Source: Apostichopus japonicus
Taxonomy: Eukaryota; Echinodermata; Holothuroidea; Aspidochirotida; Stichopodidae
DNA: 64,000 nucleotides
Assembly (NCBI RefSeq): GCF_037975245.1
Contig: NC_092561.1
Location: 14,729,001-14,793,000 of the forward strand
Reading direction: 5' to 3'
Shown here: positions 24,655 to 35,726 of the stretch, piece after piece
How the letters are laid out: every line of letters begins with the position of its first letter
Numbering within the stretch: the stretch's first letter is position 1
Made by a program: the position numbers and the translations under genes
The notes under the pieces: generated by a model
Seen by the model: the letters and a program-made list of their open reading frames with translations, nothing else
What the model was told of the DNA's origin: nothing
Databases searched by the model: none

Positions 24655-25150
24655 TACTTGGTCTTTATTTTTTGCACATGCCTTTTGGTATTCCAGATTA
24701 AACACAAAGAAACAACTCTTCCCAAAGTCAATTTCAAATAAGCAACAACTTTAGAAAAATTCTGATCCATGGGATGAGAAAACATGGAGTGCTGTGTATG
24801 ATGACTGCTACACTACAGTGACTATGTCTTTGTTGTTGGCAAATGCCTTTTGGTATTCCAGATTAAACACAAGAAACAACTCTTCAAAGAGTCAATTTCA
24901 AATATATAAGCAACAACTTTAGATATATGCTGATCCGTGGGATGAGAAAACGTGGAGTACTGTCTATGATGACTGCTGCACTGCAGTTACTTCGTCTTTG
25001 TTGTTGGCTCGTGCCTTTGGTATTCCAAATTAAACAAAAAGAAAAAACTCTTCCCAAAGACAATTCCAAATAAGCAACAACTTAACATAAATTCTGATCC
25101 GTGAGATGAGGAAACATGGAGTTCTGTCTATGACAACTGCTAAACTGCAG
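24655..25150. repeat. Three tandem units of about 165 bp
   Basis: GCCTTTTGGTATTCCAGATT occurs near 24680 and 24845 and, with one T fewer, near 25013. The intervening AAGCAACAACTTTAGA, CTGATCC.TGGGATGAGAAAA and TGATGACTGCT blocks keep the same order. The last unit runs into the 3' end of the gene remnant at 25140, so the array looks like an amplified 3' flank of that gene. Confidence 0.8.
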
Positions 25151-26530
25151 TAACTTTGTCTTTTTTGTCGGCACGGTGAGCATAAAAATCTCGAATCTGG
25201 TTGCGCTTCGCACCACCAGGCAACTTGTAGACAACTTTGTGGAAAAATTCCCAGGCACCGAGACTTGCAATTTGGTATAATTCAGATTTAACACGTAGAA
25301 TAATTTGAAGCAAACATCAATGGCTTCATAAATGTCCTCTGGGGTAGGGCATGTCTCTGGATGATCACAAATGACTGCTTGGGATGTATTTTGCTTCCTC
25401 CAAGAAGTAACACATATTGCTGAGGTCTTTCTGAAATCTTTTGCAAATAGAATTCCAAGTTGATGCTTCCTAAGTAACAACAAAGAAAAGAAAAGAAAAT
25501 TCCCATCATAATGAAGTTGTGTTAAAACCTTCTTGGAGCATAAGCATTTATTTACATGTACCCCTCACAAAACATGAACATTCCTTAAGAAAATGCCCAC
25601 AATTTAATCAGTTGTGATTGTAACTTCTTCAAGTACGTTTGAATCTAGAAAGCCAGATGGCCTAAAGTGATTCCTTGTCAAAACAGGAACTTGCATTAAA
25701 CTTTCATCAGACAATGTAGGCAACTTTTACAACCAATGCATCATGTAACAATGCTTAAAACAATGCTCACTCCCACTGTATGCAATTGTGTAGATTGCTA
25801 TGAATTATAACAGCTCGATCACTTCCATAATATAGCTAAATTATAGTTGGGCCTAGGTCTAAAAGTATCACCAATCCACATCAGCTTCGGCCTACTTGCT
25901 ACAACTTACAAGCTAAAATGGCAATTAGTGGTAATTATATATTGCATTACATGAATATATGTTTATCCCTTATTAAACATAGTATCAGCGTAACTATAGG
26001 CCCATGCCCGATGCTATTTAAAATGCATTGTCTTGAAATAGCCTAAGTATACCCTACTAGTACTAGGCCTAGTAGTAGTACTACTTAAAAAAGTGACTCG
26101 CAGGGTATACGAAGTTACGGTTAACGCACAAAAAGGAATAGAATGCACTAGATTACAATTAAGGCCTAGACCAAAGTCCTCCGTCCGTCCGTAGGCAATT
26201 CCGTTTAATGTTTACTTGTATGTAGGCTACACTGATTCGTTGACAATTATGAGTTGACTATGACAAACAGCAGCTAGCCTATTATATTAACTTATAGTAT
26301 GAATTTAACGTTAGGTCTACGTAACGCAAACGATTCAAATGCATTCGTCTACCCAGCTTAGTCGTGGGTCTCTAAGCATATCTCGTTCTTGTCACGTACA
26401 CTTACATAATATCAAAACATACCTTCGAATTTTTCAATCAATTCTTCCAGGCCCCAGTCTCCTATAACGTCATTTTCATGCCATTGTAGCTCGTTATCGC
26501 ACACTGAGTACGTAACGTTTTGTGGCTTGA
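25140..26530 (-). pseudogene. Two-exon gene remnant inside the TIR element
   Basis: Read on the minus strand. Exon 1 ends at 26423 and its open frame includes VCDNELQWHENDVIGDWGLE followed by ELIEKFE; the donor is G then GTATGT (26422-26417). The acceptor TTGTTACTTAG ends at 25470 and exon 2 begins at 25469. Both junctions are phase 1, so they join in frame to give a glycine. Exon 2 starts SINLEFYLQKISERPQQYVL and then changes frame twice: EDIYEAIDVCFKLFYVLNLN is in the second frame and LGAWEFFHKVVYKLPGGAKR in the third, ending at a TAG (25142-25140). The pieces remind me of the C-terminal region of uncharacterised multicopy animal proteins related to SAMD3-like genes; this is from memory and uncertain. 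No in-frame ATG was found for exon 1. Confidence 0.5.
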
Positions 26531-26856
26531 ACGTATATATGGCCGTGGTTACTATAGTACATTTAGTAACGATAAATGTCGACAAACTGGTACAAGTATT
26601 GCTAGGTACGGTAAATGGGTGTTCACGGTACGGTGGTACCGTTTAAACACTTAACTTGCACTAAGAATCCAGCTGACGGGAGGTTTGACCAATCAGAATG
26701 CTCTAACTGAAAGTACACTTTCTGCAGGTGTTAAAAAATCCACGCTACATAATTTATGTAACCCTACTCAGGGTCAGAGTAACCCTTCAGGTGTAGGGTG
26801 AACGGTTACACCTGGAAAGTGTTAAAATTCAACACTCCATTTTTTTTTTGCGTGTA

Positions 26857-27300
26857 GCAGTTAATGCAATGCATCATAAAACAATATTGAGACCAATCGG
26901 GGAAAATCTGGGGGTGGGACAAATATACTGTGGTGCCGCAATTTAATGCAGTTACGTAGACATTATGGCCGGCACAACATCCCAGATCATCGCTTTGATT
27001 GAGTAGTCATTAGTAAGCACTCTAAATATTTACATTGATTTCGTTAGAATGATGTGTTTATACTACGTACTAATGAAGTACACACTTTTCTCATTACAGA
27101 CTCTGACCATTTGAATGTATATTTGTACAAACGGGGAAGTACTGTGATGTAAATGGTTTGACCTTCTAAAACGAAATCCGTGTATTGATGGGCCTGAGGG
27201 TATTCCAGATTTTATTTTTTTTTCTCTATGGAGCATGATAAGAATATATACAGGGACAAAACATTCCCGGGGGTGTAAGTCAGAAGACATTTCTACGTGT
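26857..27300. other. Gene-free stretch between two TIR elements
   Basis: No gene or repeat recognised; a minus-strand frame at 27063-27290 runs to the edge of the next element and has no family resemblance. Confidence 0.4.
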
Positions 27301-27301
27301 A

Positions 27302-27773
27302 TGGCAAGCCATGTGGGACAAACACCACATAATATATCCGCGTATTAATTCGAATATATACGCATATTAATTCGAATATACATGTGTTGTAGCCTACATG
27401 TGTAAAGTTTCGCTTTTTGAAGCGATCTCGCGAGCCCGCCAAAACATTTATCGTTGGTATATGTACACAGCAACAGCGAAAATGTTTTTTTCGTGTATAT
27501 TCTAATTAATCCATGCATATATTGGATATAATCCCCATATGTATTTTATATAATACGTGTATATATTCGAATTAATACGTGTATATACTCGAATTAATAC
27601 GTGTATATATTCGAATTAATACGTGGATATATATATTAGAATTAATACGCGGATAAATTTGAGCCATATGATTGGCTAATAATATATACACATATATATT
27701 CCAATTAATACGCGTATAAATTCCAGTTAATACGCGGAAATATTATGCAGTGTTTGTCCCACATGGCTTGCCA
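27302..27773. mobile_element. TA-flanked MITE packed with TTCGAA repeats
   Basis: The ends are TGGCAAGCCATGTGGGACAA and its exact inverse, with similarity continuing for about 55 bp (ACATAATAT.TCCGCGTATTAA). A TA dinucleotide flanks both sides (27300-27301, 27774-27775), as in Tc1/mariner-type MITEs. The interior holds about ten degenerate repeats of CGTGTATATATTCGAATTAATA, a word of about 22 bp centred on ATTCGAAT. No coding capacity. Confidence 0.85.
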
Positions 27774-30700
27774 TATAACGAATGGAGTAATACAGACAGC
27801 TTCAACAGTTGACATGATGTATATACAGCGGTATCTCGTTGTACCCTGGAGTAACGTGTTATACACAGTTCTTAAAGCTACGTGGTTGACGTGATGTTAA
27901 AATTTACAATAAAAAAGTTACCAGAATTATTTTTAGTTATATATTTTGGATAATTTCCTTTCTCGGGGACTAGTGATATACATTTGTAAATGATCATTTA
28001 GTCACAGTATCGATACAAGGAGACTGGGATTTGAGAGTGATCAGTAGTTTGGTTTCCGTTCTCACTTTCTTTCTAATGTGACTTTTTTGTTACAAAAAGT
28101 AATCATTATTTAGGTTTCGATAAATGTGACCGTCTGGTGATCACAGTCCAATTTGCTTCGATTAGAAATGTAAGACCATATTAAATGTCACGACTTTGCT
28201 TGAGATCGGGTGTACTTGTGGTTACGTGTAACAGTATGTTATAGAAACTGTTCTTGCTGTGGGAGGGAAAGAACGTTCCTTAAAAGTTCAACACTCTATT
28301 TTGGAAATATATTTCCAAAATGAGCATACATTATATTTCTTCCCACGTAACCCCTTGACCCCAAATAATCTAGACTCCAGAGTTGTGGCCCTCATGATCA
28401 TCCTCATTCATGTCATATTATATGTTTTGGGGTTTGCCATTGTGAGAATGTCTTTAGCCTGACTTTACAAAAATGATGGTACCTTTGCCTTTTTTTTCAC
28501 ACCACCATGGGTTTGCATACATTCTTCATGGAGTATACTATGATGCACACTAACAACTACGGAGTAACGGTTATTTATAGTACGACGTTATTATCCTTTT
28601 GTTAAAACGAATGTGGCATTTAGAATCGGTTGTGGTGAAGTTTAGTTTTGTAATAATGAGCGTAGTCTTTTAGGTGGGTAACGTATCTTTCGTCGTAATA
28701 ATATGAAAAGAATAAACGTGCGGATACTTTCATGCAGTAAGTTGTCAAGCAGTGATGTTGTAATCACATACAGTTGAAGTCGTGAGTAAAGCCTTTCGCT
28801 AAGTGTTTGACATTTAAACGTCGAAATAAGTCTAAGTTTTACAAGCGAAAAAAAATAGCAAAATAAAAATGTGGGTTATGATCCAAAGCTATAAGGAAGA
28901 GAAATGTTACATAATGTAATTTGAACTATACTTATGATACCAAAAAAAAAGAGGAAATTAATTAAATCACGCCTTTGGTCATTTATGGAATTCCCTTAAA
29001 ATCGGTGAAAGGTTCCTTAGATCACACTACATTACGGAAAGTAAACTCAAGGAGTAGAGGCTTATATTGAATTACGTGCCTGTCAATGCTGCTAGCCGTG
29101 GTCTAAATCCACTAAGCTGCTCCTCATAACTAATTGTGAAAAAATTTAATCCTGGACATTGTGTACACCGCACAATCATATCTAGTGCATAGACAATATA
29201 GACCAGAATTCTGTAATAATTTGTAAACTTTTGATTGGATCATTTTGTCTATACGCAAAGGTCATGACTGTTTTACTAAATAAAATTTACTGCAGGGAAG
29301 AAACTTATCGCAAAGAAAATACATTTTTGGAATCGCTAAAAGTTCGATTCATGCTATGTGTATTAATCGTTGTCAAGGGGAATACTAATAGTCTCTCACC
29401 ATGAGTAACTGTCTATATCCTACATTGCAAGACGTCATGCCTCAAAATTAAAATTGCAATAAGTTTGGTTATTTTGTCCAGAGTTGTAAGATGCGAAATA
29501 GATTTATGGTAATGCGACAGGGTTGGAGTCCTCTCGACGCCTTAGGGTGATAGTTTTTATGTGCGAGCAATGAGGCGCTTGGGATGTTTTACGTATGAAT
29601 TTGTATACAGGTGATCACCCAGAACGGTTAGCAAGGTGTTGATGACGTCCCAAGAGCCGCATCAGTAAACAATTTTAACCATATTCTTAACACTTAGGCA
29701 CCTACTACATCCAATATTTTTTTTTTTTTGGCATTAACAGTTACTAAGAAACACTAAAGGATGCGGCCAACAAGAAGGAGTTTTCAAATTTAGATATATT
29801 CAACTCAAGGTGTTGTAATTAATTATATGTCTATATTATTCACATTAACAAAACAGCACGTAACCAAAATTTCGATGCTCGTTGCTTCGGCTACTGTAAA
29901 TCTCGTCATGCCCTGTCCACCTTATTTAATATTGTTTTTCATATATCTTCCATAATGCATAAAGGGTGGCTTTTGGCAGAATTTTATTGTTTTATTTACC
30001 ATATTATAAGAAAAAGAAAGAAAAAGAAAAAAGTGCCTGTAAAGTTTTTATAGCTATTTCGGGTTTCGAGGTATTCAGCTTTTACAAATATATTTAACCC
30101 GTGGAATGCTCCTTTTAGGCAAAATTGGTGATGACGTCAACTGATCAGTGCATATTAAATGTTGCTGTTGGTTAATTTTTTTACAGATTCTAATAACTCA
30201 ACCAATAATGATAAATTCTTTGTAACTTCACATGAACAATGTTATACCCTATGGCGATGACCAACACCACTCGCCTTGACAAATTGATAATGCATTGTAA
30301 ACATATCGAAGCCATAAAAGCATTTTTTTTTCTGAAGGACTAACATATTGGTCTTTGTGTTAGTCTGAGTAATCCAGCTATTTGTTTAAATGGTCATTTC
30401 TCAAAACATTTCTCAATATATTTGTTACAATAAGCAGTGTTTATACAGTTCAGTGGAAACTAAACCGAATAGAATTATTTTTATATCGAAACAGCGCAAG
30501 CCACTGTACATGCACGTCACTGTAACATGATATTAACCTAAAGAAATACTTTCCAACCACGAAGAATACACAACATAGTAGGCTACTATTGATCAGTTTT
30601 GCGAATTATAGCTTACACAAAGTATGTAAAATTACGCCATGATACTACCAGCATGCACTCTTCACTGTTTGGGATATAAAATAATATTACAAATCAGGAT

Positions 30701-30790
30701 TTTTGCAACAAAATGAGTCACATTTCTATGTGCGGGTTGTAAAAAAAATGGCGCTTACATAAGTAATAGTTTTGTAAAATATTAAATATG
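27774..30790. other. Gene-free AT-rich stretch
   Basis: No coding, RNA or repeat structure recognised. The frame at 28259-28462 has no family resemblance. Confidence 0.5.
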
Positions 30791-30799
30791 AAAATGGCA

Positions 30800-31118
30800 C
30801 TTACAAGATTCCGTAGGTACGCATTCAGTGGACATGGGCTGCACACATGCAGAGAGTGTCTTGCCCTCTGGCCAAAGACAAGGATTCACGCACGCCACCT
30901 AACACGCTTCTGGTTGACCACTGACCAACCGACCCTCCTCGATTCCTCCCGGGTTCGATTACGACAACAAGGGAGACATGGTACGGATCCTAGGCCACAA
31001 AAAGTACCATACCTACAGCCGGAGGTATTATCGCCTCCAGCCTGTCTCGAACCCTAGCCACGGTTTACTCGATTAGCAGTGCAAGGTCTTTTGCTTACAT
31101 CGTCGCGCTAACCAACAC
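30800..31118 (-). repeat. Possible tRNA-derived SINE fragment
   Basis: On the minus strand 31116-31040 reads GGTTAGCGCGACGATG, then GGCTAGGGTTCGAGACAGGC. The second piece matches the pol III B box closely, and the first resembles an A-box region. The rest (to about 30800) is GC-richer than its surroundings, with short inverted repeats such as GGAGGTATTATCGCCTCC. No second copy is in the window, so the family is unconfirmed. The 89-codon plus-strand frame here is probably spurious. Confidence 0.4.
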
Positions 31119-31629
31119 ATCAGCTAGAAAACTAACTTCAGAACTAATACTTGAAACTCCAGACGTGAAAAGGAGGGAAAAGTCAAAATAGAATGTTGTC
31201 ACATTCGTCTATCTTTGCTGGATTTCGAACAAACTCGATATATCAGCTTCTCAGTCATCTGCTCAACTCACTGTACTAACGGACGACACTGAAACATTGT
31301 TCCATTTAAATTAAGGTTGGACAAAACATCTTACTCGTTGCAATGACAGCAGAAAGGAACGCGTCTCTCTTTAAGTTCATCCTAAGTTATTAGATAATGC
31401 AAGGTTCTTGATAGATCAGACGAACAATAGGCCTACCCTAGGATGTCATTGTGGATTACTTCAAGACACGAAGGATTTTAAATTGCAACAAGAGATACTC
31501 CATTTATAAAGGAGTAAATTTCAAGTGAATGGTTTTTCTCTATCACAAATTATTTGCGTTCGATTAAATCATTTATTATCATAAAATAAGAAAAAAAAAA
31601 GTCATTCCTTCTTGGGTCTGTGTACGTAG
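31119..31629. other. Gene-free stretch
   Basis: Nothing recognised beyond a short A-run near 31592. Confidence 0.4.
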
Positions 31630-32660
31630 GATGGAGTCAAAATCCGTCAAGCTGACAGAAACTTCAGAATTTATCTTTCTGAAATAAATAGCTTGTTTTA
31701 AGGAGGAATCTATTTTATGACAATACATTGTCCATGCATGCAGTTATGATATCAGTTTAAAAAGATTTGTAATTTTCAAGAAATTTAAATATTACGTTAA
31801 TTTACATCGAAAATGAATAAAACCACAAAGCTTAAGTTTTTCTAACGTTTATCTCTGTTTTATAAACAGCTATGGTCACTCTATAAACTGAGAGAAAAAG
31901 TCAGCTTTGATCTTTGTAATAATAATAGCTTGTTTTAATGTGGAACCTATGTTATGACAATAACTTATCCATGGATTTATTACCAACATCACTTTACCCT
32001 AGATTAATATTTTTAATGAAATTTGAACATTTGTTCCATTTACAGTTAATAAAACCACAAGGTAAAAGCGTTAAGTTGAGTCAAAATGTTCAGTTTCACG
32101 AAATTGTTCCGGATTACAAATAAGGCTTCCAGACGTTGATCTCTGGCTCCTAAACGGCTAAGATGGAGTCTAAAATCCTTCAAAACATCAGATTTATCAT
32201 TCCAATACAAAATAGCTTGTTTTAAGGAGGAACCTATGTTATGACAAAACATTGTCCATTCATGCAGTTACAACATCAATTCCAACTAGACATATTTTTT
32301 TAAAGAAATTTGAATATTTTGTTGGTTTACATCGAAAATGAATAATACCTCAAAGGCCTTACAAAACTGTTATTTTGGAGTAAAGTATTCAGTTTCACGA
32401 AATTTTTCCGGGACAAAAATAAGGCTTCCGGACATTGATCTCTGACTTCTAGACGACTGCGGTGGAGTCCAAAAAAATCCATTAAACTGAGATCAAATGT
32501 CAGATCTTATCTTTCTAATAAAAATAGCTTGTTTTAAGGGATGAACCTATGTTATAACAATAACTTATATATTCACAACATTACTTTACTAGATTTGTAA
32601 TTTTGAAGAAATTTGAATATGTTGTTAAAATTACATCGAAAATGAATAATACCACAGGTC
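31630..32660 (+). repeat. Four diverged tandem units of about 240-310 bp
   Basis: AATAGCTTGTTTTAA occurs near 31687, 31925, 32211 and 32524. Each is followed by GAACCTATGTTATGACAA-like sequence, TTGTCCAT.CATGCAGTTA, AAATTTGAATAT, TTACATCGAAAATGAATAA and, in two units, CAGTTTCACGAAAT, AATAAGGCTTCC. Units differ in length through insertions. The array ends at a G-run at 32660. Confidence 0.8.
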
Positions 32661-32916
32661 TGGGGGGGGGGGGGGTAATGATGGAGTCATTGGGGTGGAA
32701 AGAGACGGAAGCATGTTGCTACTGGATCCCTCACCCGCATCCTTGTAGTGAGCAAAAGTGGTGCTAGGCAATCAAATCATCATTAGTTTCCTGATATATA
32801 TTTCATAATCTTTGAAGTGTCCTGGCGAACACACACACACAAATCAAGGATAATCATATCCTTCATTCGCTCAATCAAACAGGAATTTGCTGTATTCCAA
32901 GACGATCAGTCTGTAG

Positions 32917-33658
32917 GAGAATCGTTTAAAGGTACCCCCCATGCTAGCATTTCGTCAACCCCCCAACCTTAAATTTCTACTCACTTCCTCCAGACTCCCC
33001 AACTCAATTTCTACCTCCGCAGGCAATTTTCCTTGCGGTAAGCCTCGATGCCAAATATGCCCCCATATTACCCCAGGCACCGTGGTCAAGATTCCAAATG
33101 TTGACTTTAGTCTAAGACCCCCTTCCTTCTCTTGTGATTCTGTTAATGTCATTTACCTTTTCTACTGTGTACTTTGCAAAAAGGGCAATTATGTAGGTGA
33201 AACAGGCTCCCGGTTCCGCTTACGTTTTAATAATCACAAAAAAGGATTCCCAGTTTCCGAACATTTCAATCTTCATAGTCATTCTCTAAAAAACCTAAAA
33301 TGTATTTTAATTGCCTCGAACTTCAAATCAACTACTGATCGTAAACGTAAAGAAATCGATTGGATCTTACGTATTAAGTCTCACATCACCGGCCTCAACA
33401 AAGACTTGGGACCCCTTAACAACTATCAGTTCTACAAGCATATGTAATTCGTTCTTTGCTCCTAAATCCGCTTCCTGTATAGTCGTGGTTTATTTGGATT
33501 TAATTCCATCATTGCAACTTACACTTATCTAGCGACATACTTTCATCGTGTTACATTCTTTACTTTTCATTCGACTGCCGAGTATTGCTGACGAAGGTCC
33601 CAGGGGGACCAAAATTCCAATATATTTTCTAAAACTTACTCCTTATTTGTCAATTATG
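32917..33658 (+). mobile_element. 5'-truncated Penelope-like retroelement
   Basis: The coding end of a Penelope-like element (32941-33447) plus its 3' tail. The tail includes GGTCCCAGGGGGACC (33596-33610), a small hairpin in a GACGAAGG context often seen near the ends of such elements. The right edge coincides with the insertion point of the next TIR element at 33659. No reverse transcriptase domain is present, so about the first three quarters of the protein is missing. Confidence 0.75.
32941..33447 (+). pseudogene. GIY-YIG endonuclease end of a Penelope-like element
   Basis: The 168-residue product is the C-terminal part of a Penelope-like protein, whose GIY-YIG domain nicks target DNA for retrotransposition. 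Residues 2-13 (LAFRQPPNLKFL) match the linker after the reverse transcriptase. A cysteine cluster follows (C32, C37, C40, H42). The GIY-YIG core is IYLFYC (71-76) and NYVGET (83-88), then R93, R95 and H99 in FRLRFNNH, and the acidic E138 in KRKEIDWI (135-142), where the family keeps its metal-binding glutamate. GLN at 151-153 is also typical. The frame is open back to a stop at 32914, so the ATG is internal to a longer lost protein. Confidence 0.85.
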
Positions 33659-33700
33659 CAGGCGCGTATCCAGGATTTTCTGATCCAGGGGGCGCGAATT

Positions 33701-33803
33701 ACTATCTAAGCGGAGCGCCACCATCGGTTGGCGCGGAGCGTACAAGAAAATTTCTGGTTTTGATACCCACCAGATCACCGGAAATGGCACTTTTAGGGCT
33801 TGA
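33701..33803 (-). repeat. Hairpin module, copy 5
   Basis: A complete module in reverse orientation, its ACTATCTAAG edge 42 bp inside the left terminus of the 33659-35479 element, matching the spacing of copy 4 in the relative at 236-2404. Confidence 0.85.
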
Positions 33804-34807
33804 AAATTACCAACCAGATGTACATTTTTGCCGGCTTGCATTTTTGCCTGAAAGCCCCACTTTTCAATGTTTTAAGCCCATTATATGTTCAGAATTTGAA
33901 AATTCACATTTCTCGTGAATAAAATCACTTCAAAACAGACCCATAATGTTGCACAAAATTCAATCTATGGACAACCAATATAGAAAAACCTCCTTCAACC
34001 CCTAACAGACAGGTCAAAATTTCACTAGTATAGAAGGAAGTATGATGAAGAATGTTGGTCAGGAAATTTTCGAAACTTCAGACACAGTTAATTTATTGGT
34101 GTACAAATATTAAAACCTCTTATATCGGCTTTTATAAAACTTCGTTGAAGGAAATGAAAATACCAAATATTTCCGATATCAGATATTTCGAAACCGAACA
34201 CTACACACACAGGCGTAGGAGGCGGGGCGGGGGCTGCAGCCTGAAAATTCGGGCAATATGCTGAGAATTTGTCGGGCACCTACTGAAAGAAAAATAAATA
34301 GAAATGATGTAACTTAAGGAAATGAATAGTTTAAAAAGTATCTCCTTGGTAATTAAAATAAAGTTCTAAGCTTGGCCGACTAATTCGTCATTACTACTGT
34401 GAAAGAGAGTTTTGACGAAATTGGACCTGTATGCTTTTTTCTCCATCTACATAAGACATTTCGTTGTTTACATTAGCATCCCGCGGTATACTGCGCAACT
34501 TTCACGGACCGTACGGTACACGATGCCATGCGATGTAATGACCGATGCTTGCTTACATGATATTGACATTAACATGTTGGACGCGCGAAAAATTTTGGTT
34601 ATATTTTTCGGGCAAGTCGTTACAGCCCCCAAATCCAATTGGGCTCCTACGCCTTTGACTACACACAAAGACAGTTTTGAGGCTGTTCATCCTGGAACAT
34701 GCATTTTCAAGCTCACTGATATGATGTGATATCTGCTCTTTGCTTTACAAATTCGAACAGGCGTGTAGCGAGTAATTTGCCAAGGGAGGGGCGAAGCCTG
34801 TAGGCAA

Positions 34808-34914
34808 ACTATCTAAGCGTAGCGCCACCATGAGTTGGCGCGAAGCGTACAAGAAAATTTTGGCCGAAAATGCCTCCCAGATCGCTGGAAATGACACTTC
34901 CCATGCCTTGCAAG
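34808..34914 (-). repeat. Hairpin module, copy 6
   Basis: A complete reverse-orientation module, about 50 bp from CAGGCGTGTAGCGAG (34759 onward), which looks like an internal element terminus and corresponds to the one at 1013 in copy 1. Confidence 0.85.
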
Positions 34915-35322
34915 TTGCATCTTATTGTCTATTTTGAAATTAGCGATATCATAAAGAAAATTTGCTCAGGGGGAGGGGGGGGGGCGTCATGCGTCATGTT
35001 CCCCGACGACTCGGTTGAGTTCAAGATCAGCCACAGTTGGTTCCATAGCACAATTGTACAATTGTTTAAGGCGTCCATACACACACACGCGTTATGATAG
35101 ACCATATATAGTATATATATAGATACATTAGTGAGAGAGGAAAAATGGAACGTCAAAAATGGAATTGTCGGTGTAAGGGGTAGGGTGAGGCGCACGTCCC
35201 CTCCGTAATCTTCGATCTCTCACTGGCTACCCTGTGTATATAATAGGGATCAGCGCTGTTATTATGTCACTGTTCCTCTTTCTCTTCCCGAGGTCTTGGC
35301 GTTTATATTTTACTCCCTCCTT

Positions 35323-35433
35323 TTCTCCTTTTCTCTCTTTCTTCTTTTTCTTTTCCCTTCCTTCCTCTCCTCCTTTTCTTTTGCCCCTCTTTTTCCCTTT
35401 TTTTTTCTCTTTTTTTTCTCTCCTCTTTTCCTT
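35323..35433 (-). repeat. 111-nt pyrimidine tract with one interruption
   Basis: The counterpart of the purine tract at 282-403; only the G at 35393 breaks it. Long phenylalanine/serine/leucine-rich frames on the plus strand here are translations of this tract and not genes. Confidence 0.85.
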
Positions 35434-35726
35434 ACCCGGGGGGGCGCGCGCCCCCAACGCCCCCCTGGATACGCGCCTGTTATGAGTCATATCTTATTTC
35501 TCTGGTTTTATCTATTAATAATGTCTTTTGGAGTAAACGTGGATTTTCGTTATATTATATATATATATATATTTATATAGTGATATTAGTGTCAAGTATA
35601 TTACCAAAGTGTATAGATTAGCGAGTGGTTTGTGATGTGGCAACTATGATATGATGCATTGTCTCATGGTATACATTTATATTGGCTTTGGTCGTTCATC
35701 TCACTGCTTAAGATGACTTTTATAAC

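Larger units (their letters stand above)
23679..26856 (-). mobile_element. 3.2-kb TIR element carrying a decayed gene
   Basis: The left end reads TACACTCAAAAAAATGAAGT then GTTGAATTT; the right end read inward is TACACGCAAAAAAAAAATGG then AGTGTTGAATTTT, an inverted repeat of about 28 bp. If the outer TA is a duplicated target, the element proper starts with CAC and has a 2-bp TSD. Subterminal DNA on both sides is rich in GTGTTRAAWTTAACAC-like words. Inside lie a 65-bp minisatellite, a three-fold tandem repeat and a two-exon gene remnant on the minus strand. No transposase was seen, so it is nonautonomous; superfamily unassigned. Confidence 0.65.
33659..35479 (-). mobile_element. TIR element with 5-bp target-site duplication, copy 2
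   Basis: Inverted relative of 236-2404. The ends are CAGGCGCGTATCCAGG and CCTGGATACGCGCCTG; TTATG flanks both sides (33654-33658 and 35480-35484). It keeps the pyrimidine tract, the TATATA stretch near 35103-35122, the segment 34400-34740 and two hairpin modules, but lacks the MITE seen in copy 1. Different TSDs show the two copies inserted independently. No transposase. Confidence 0.85.

Noticed and set aside
30788-31057. 89-codon plus-strand frame as a gene
   Set aside because: It overlaps a tRNA-like SINE fragment on the other strand and has no family resemblance.
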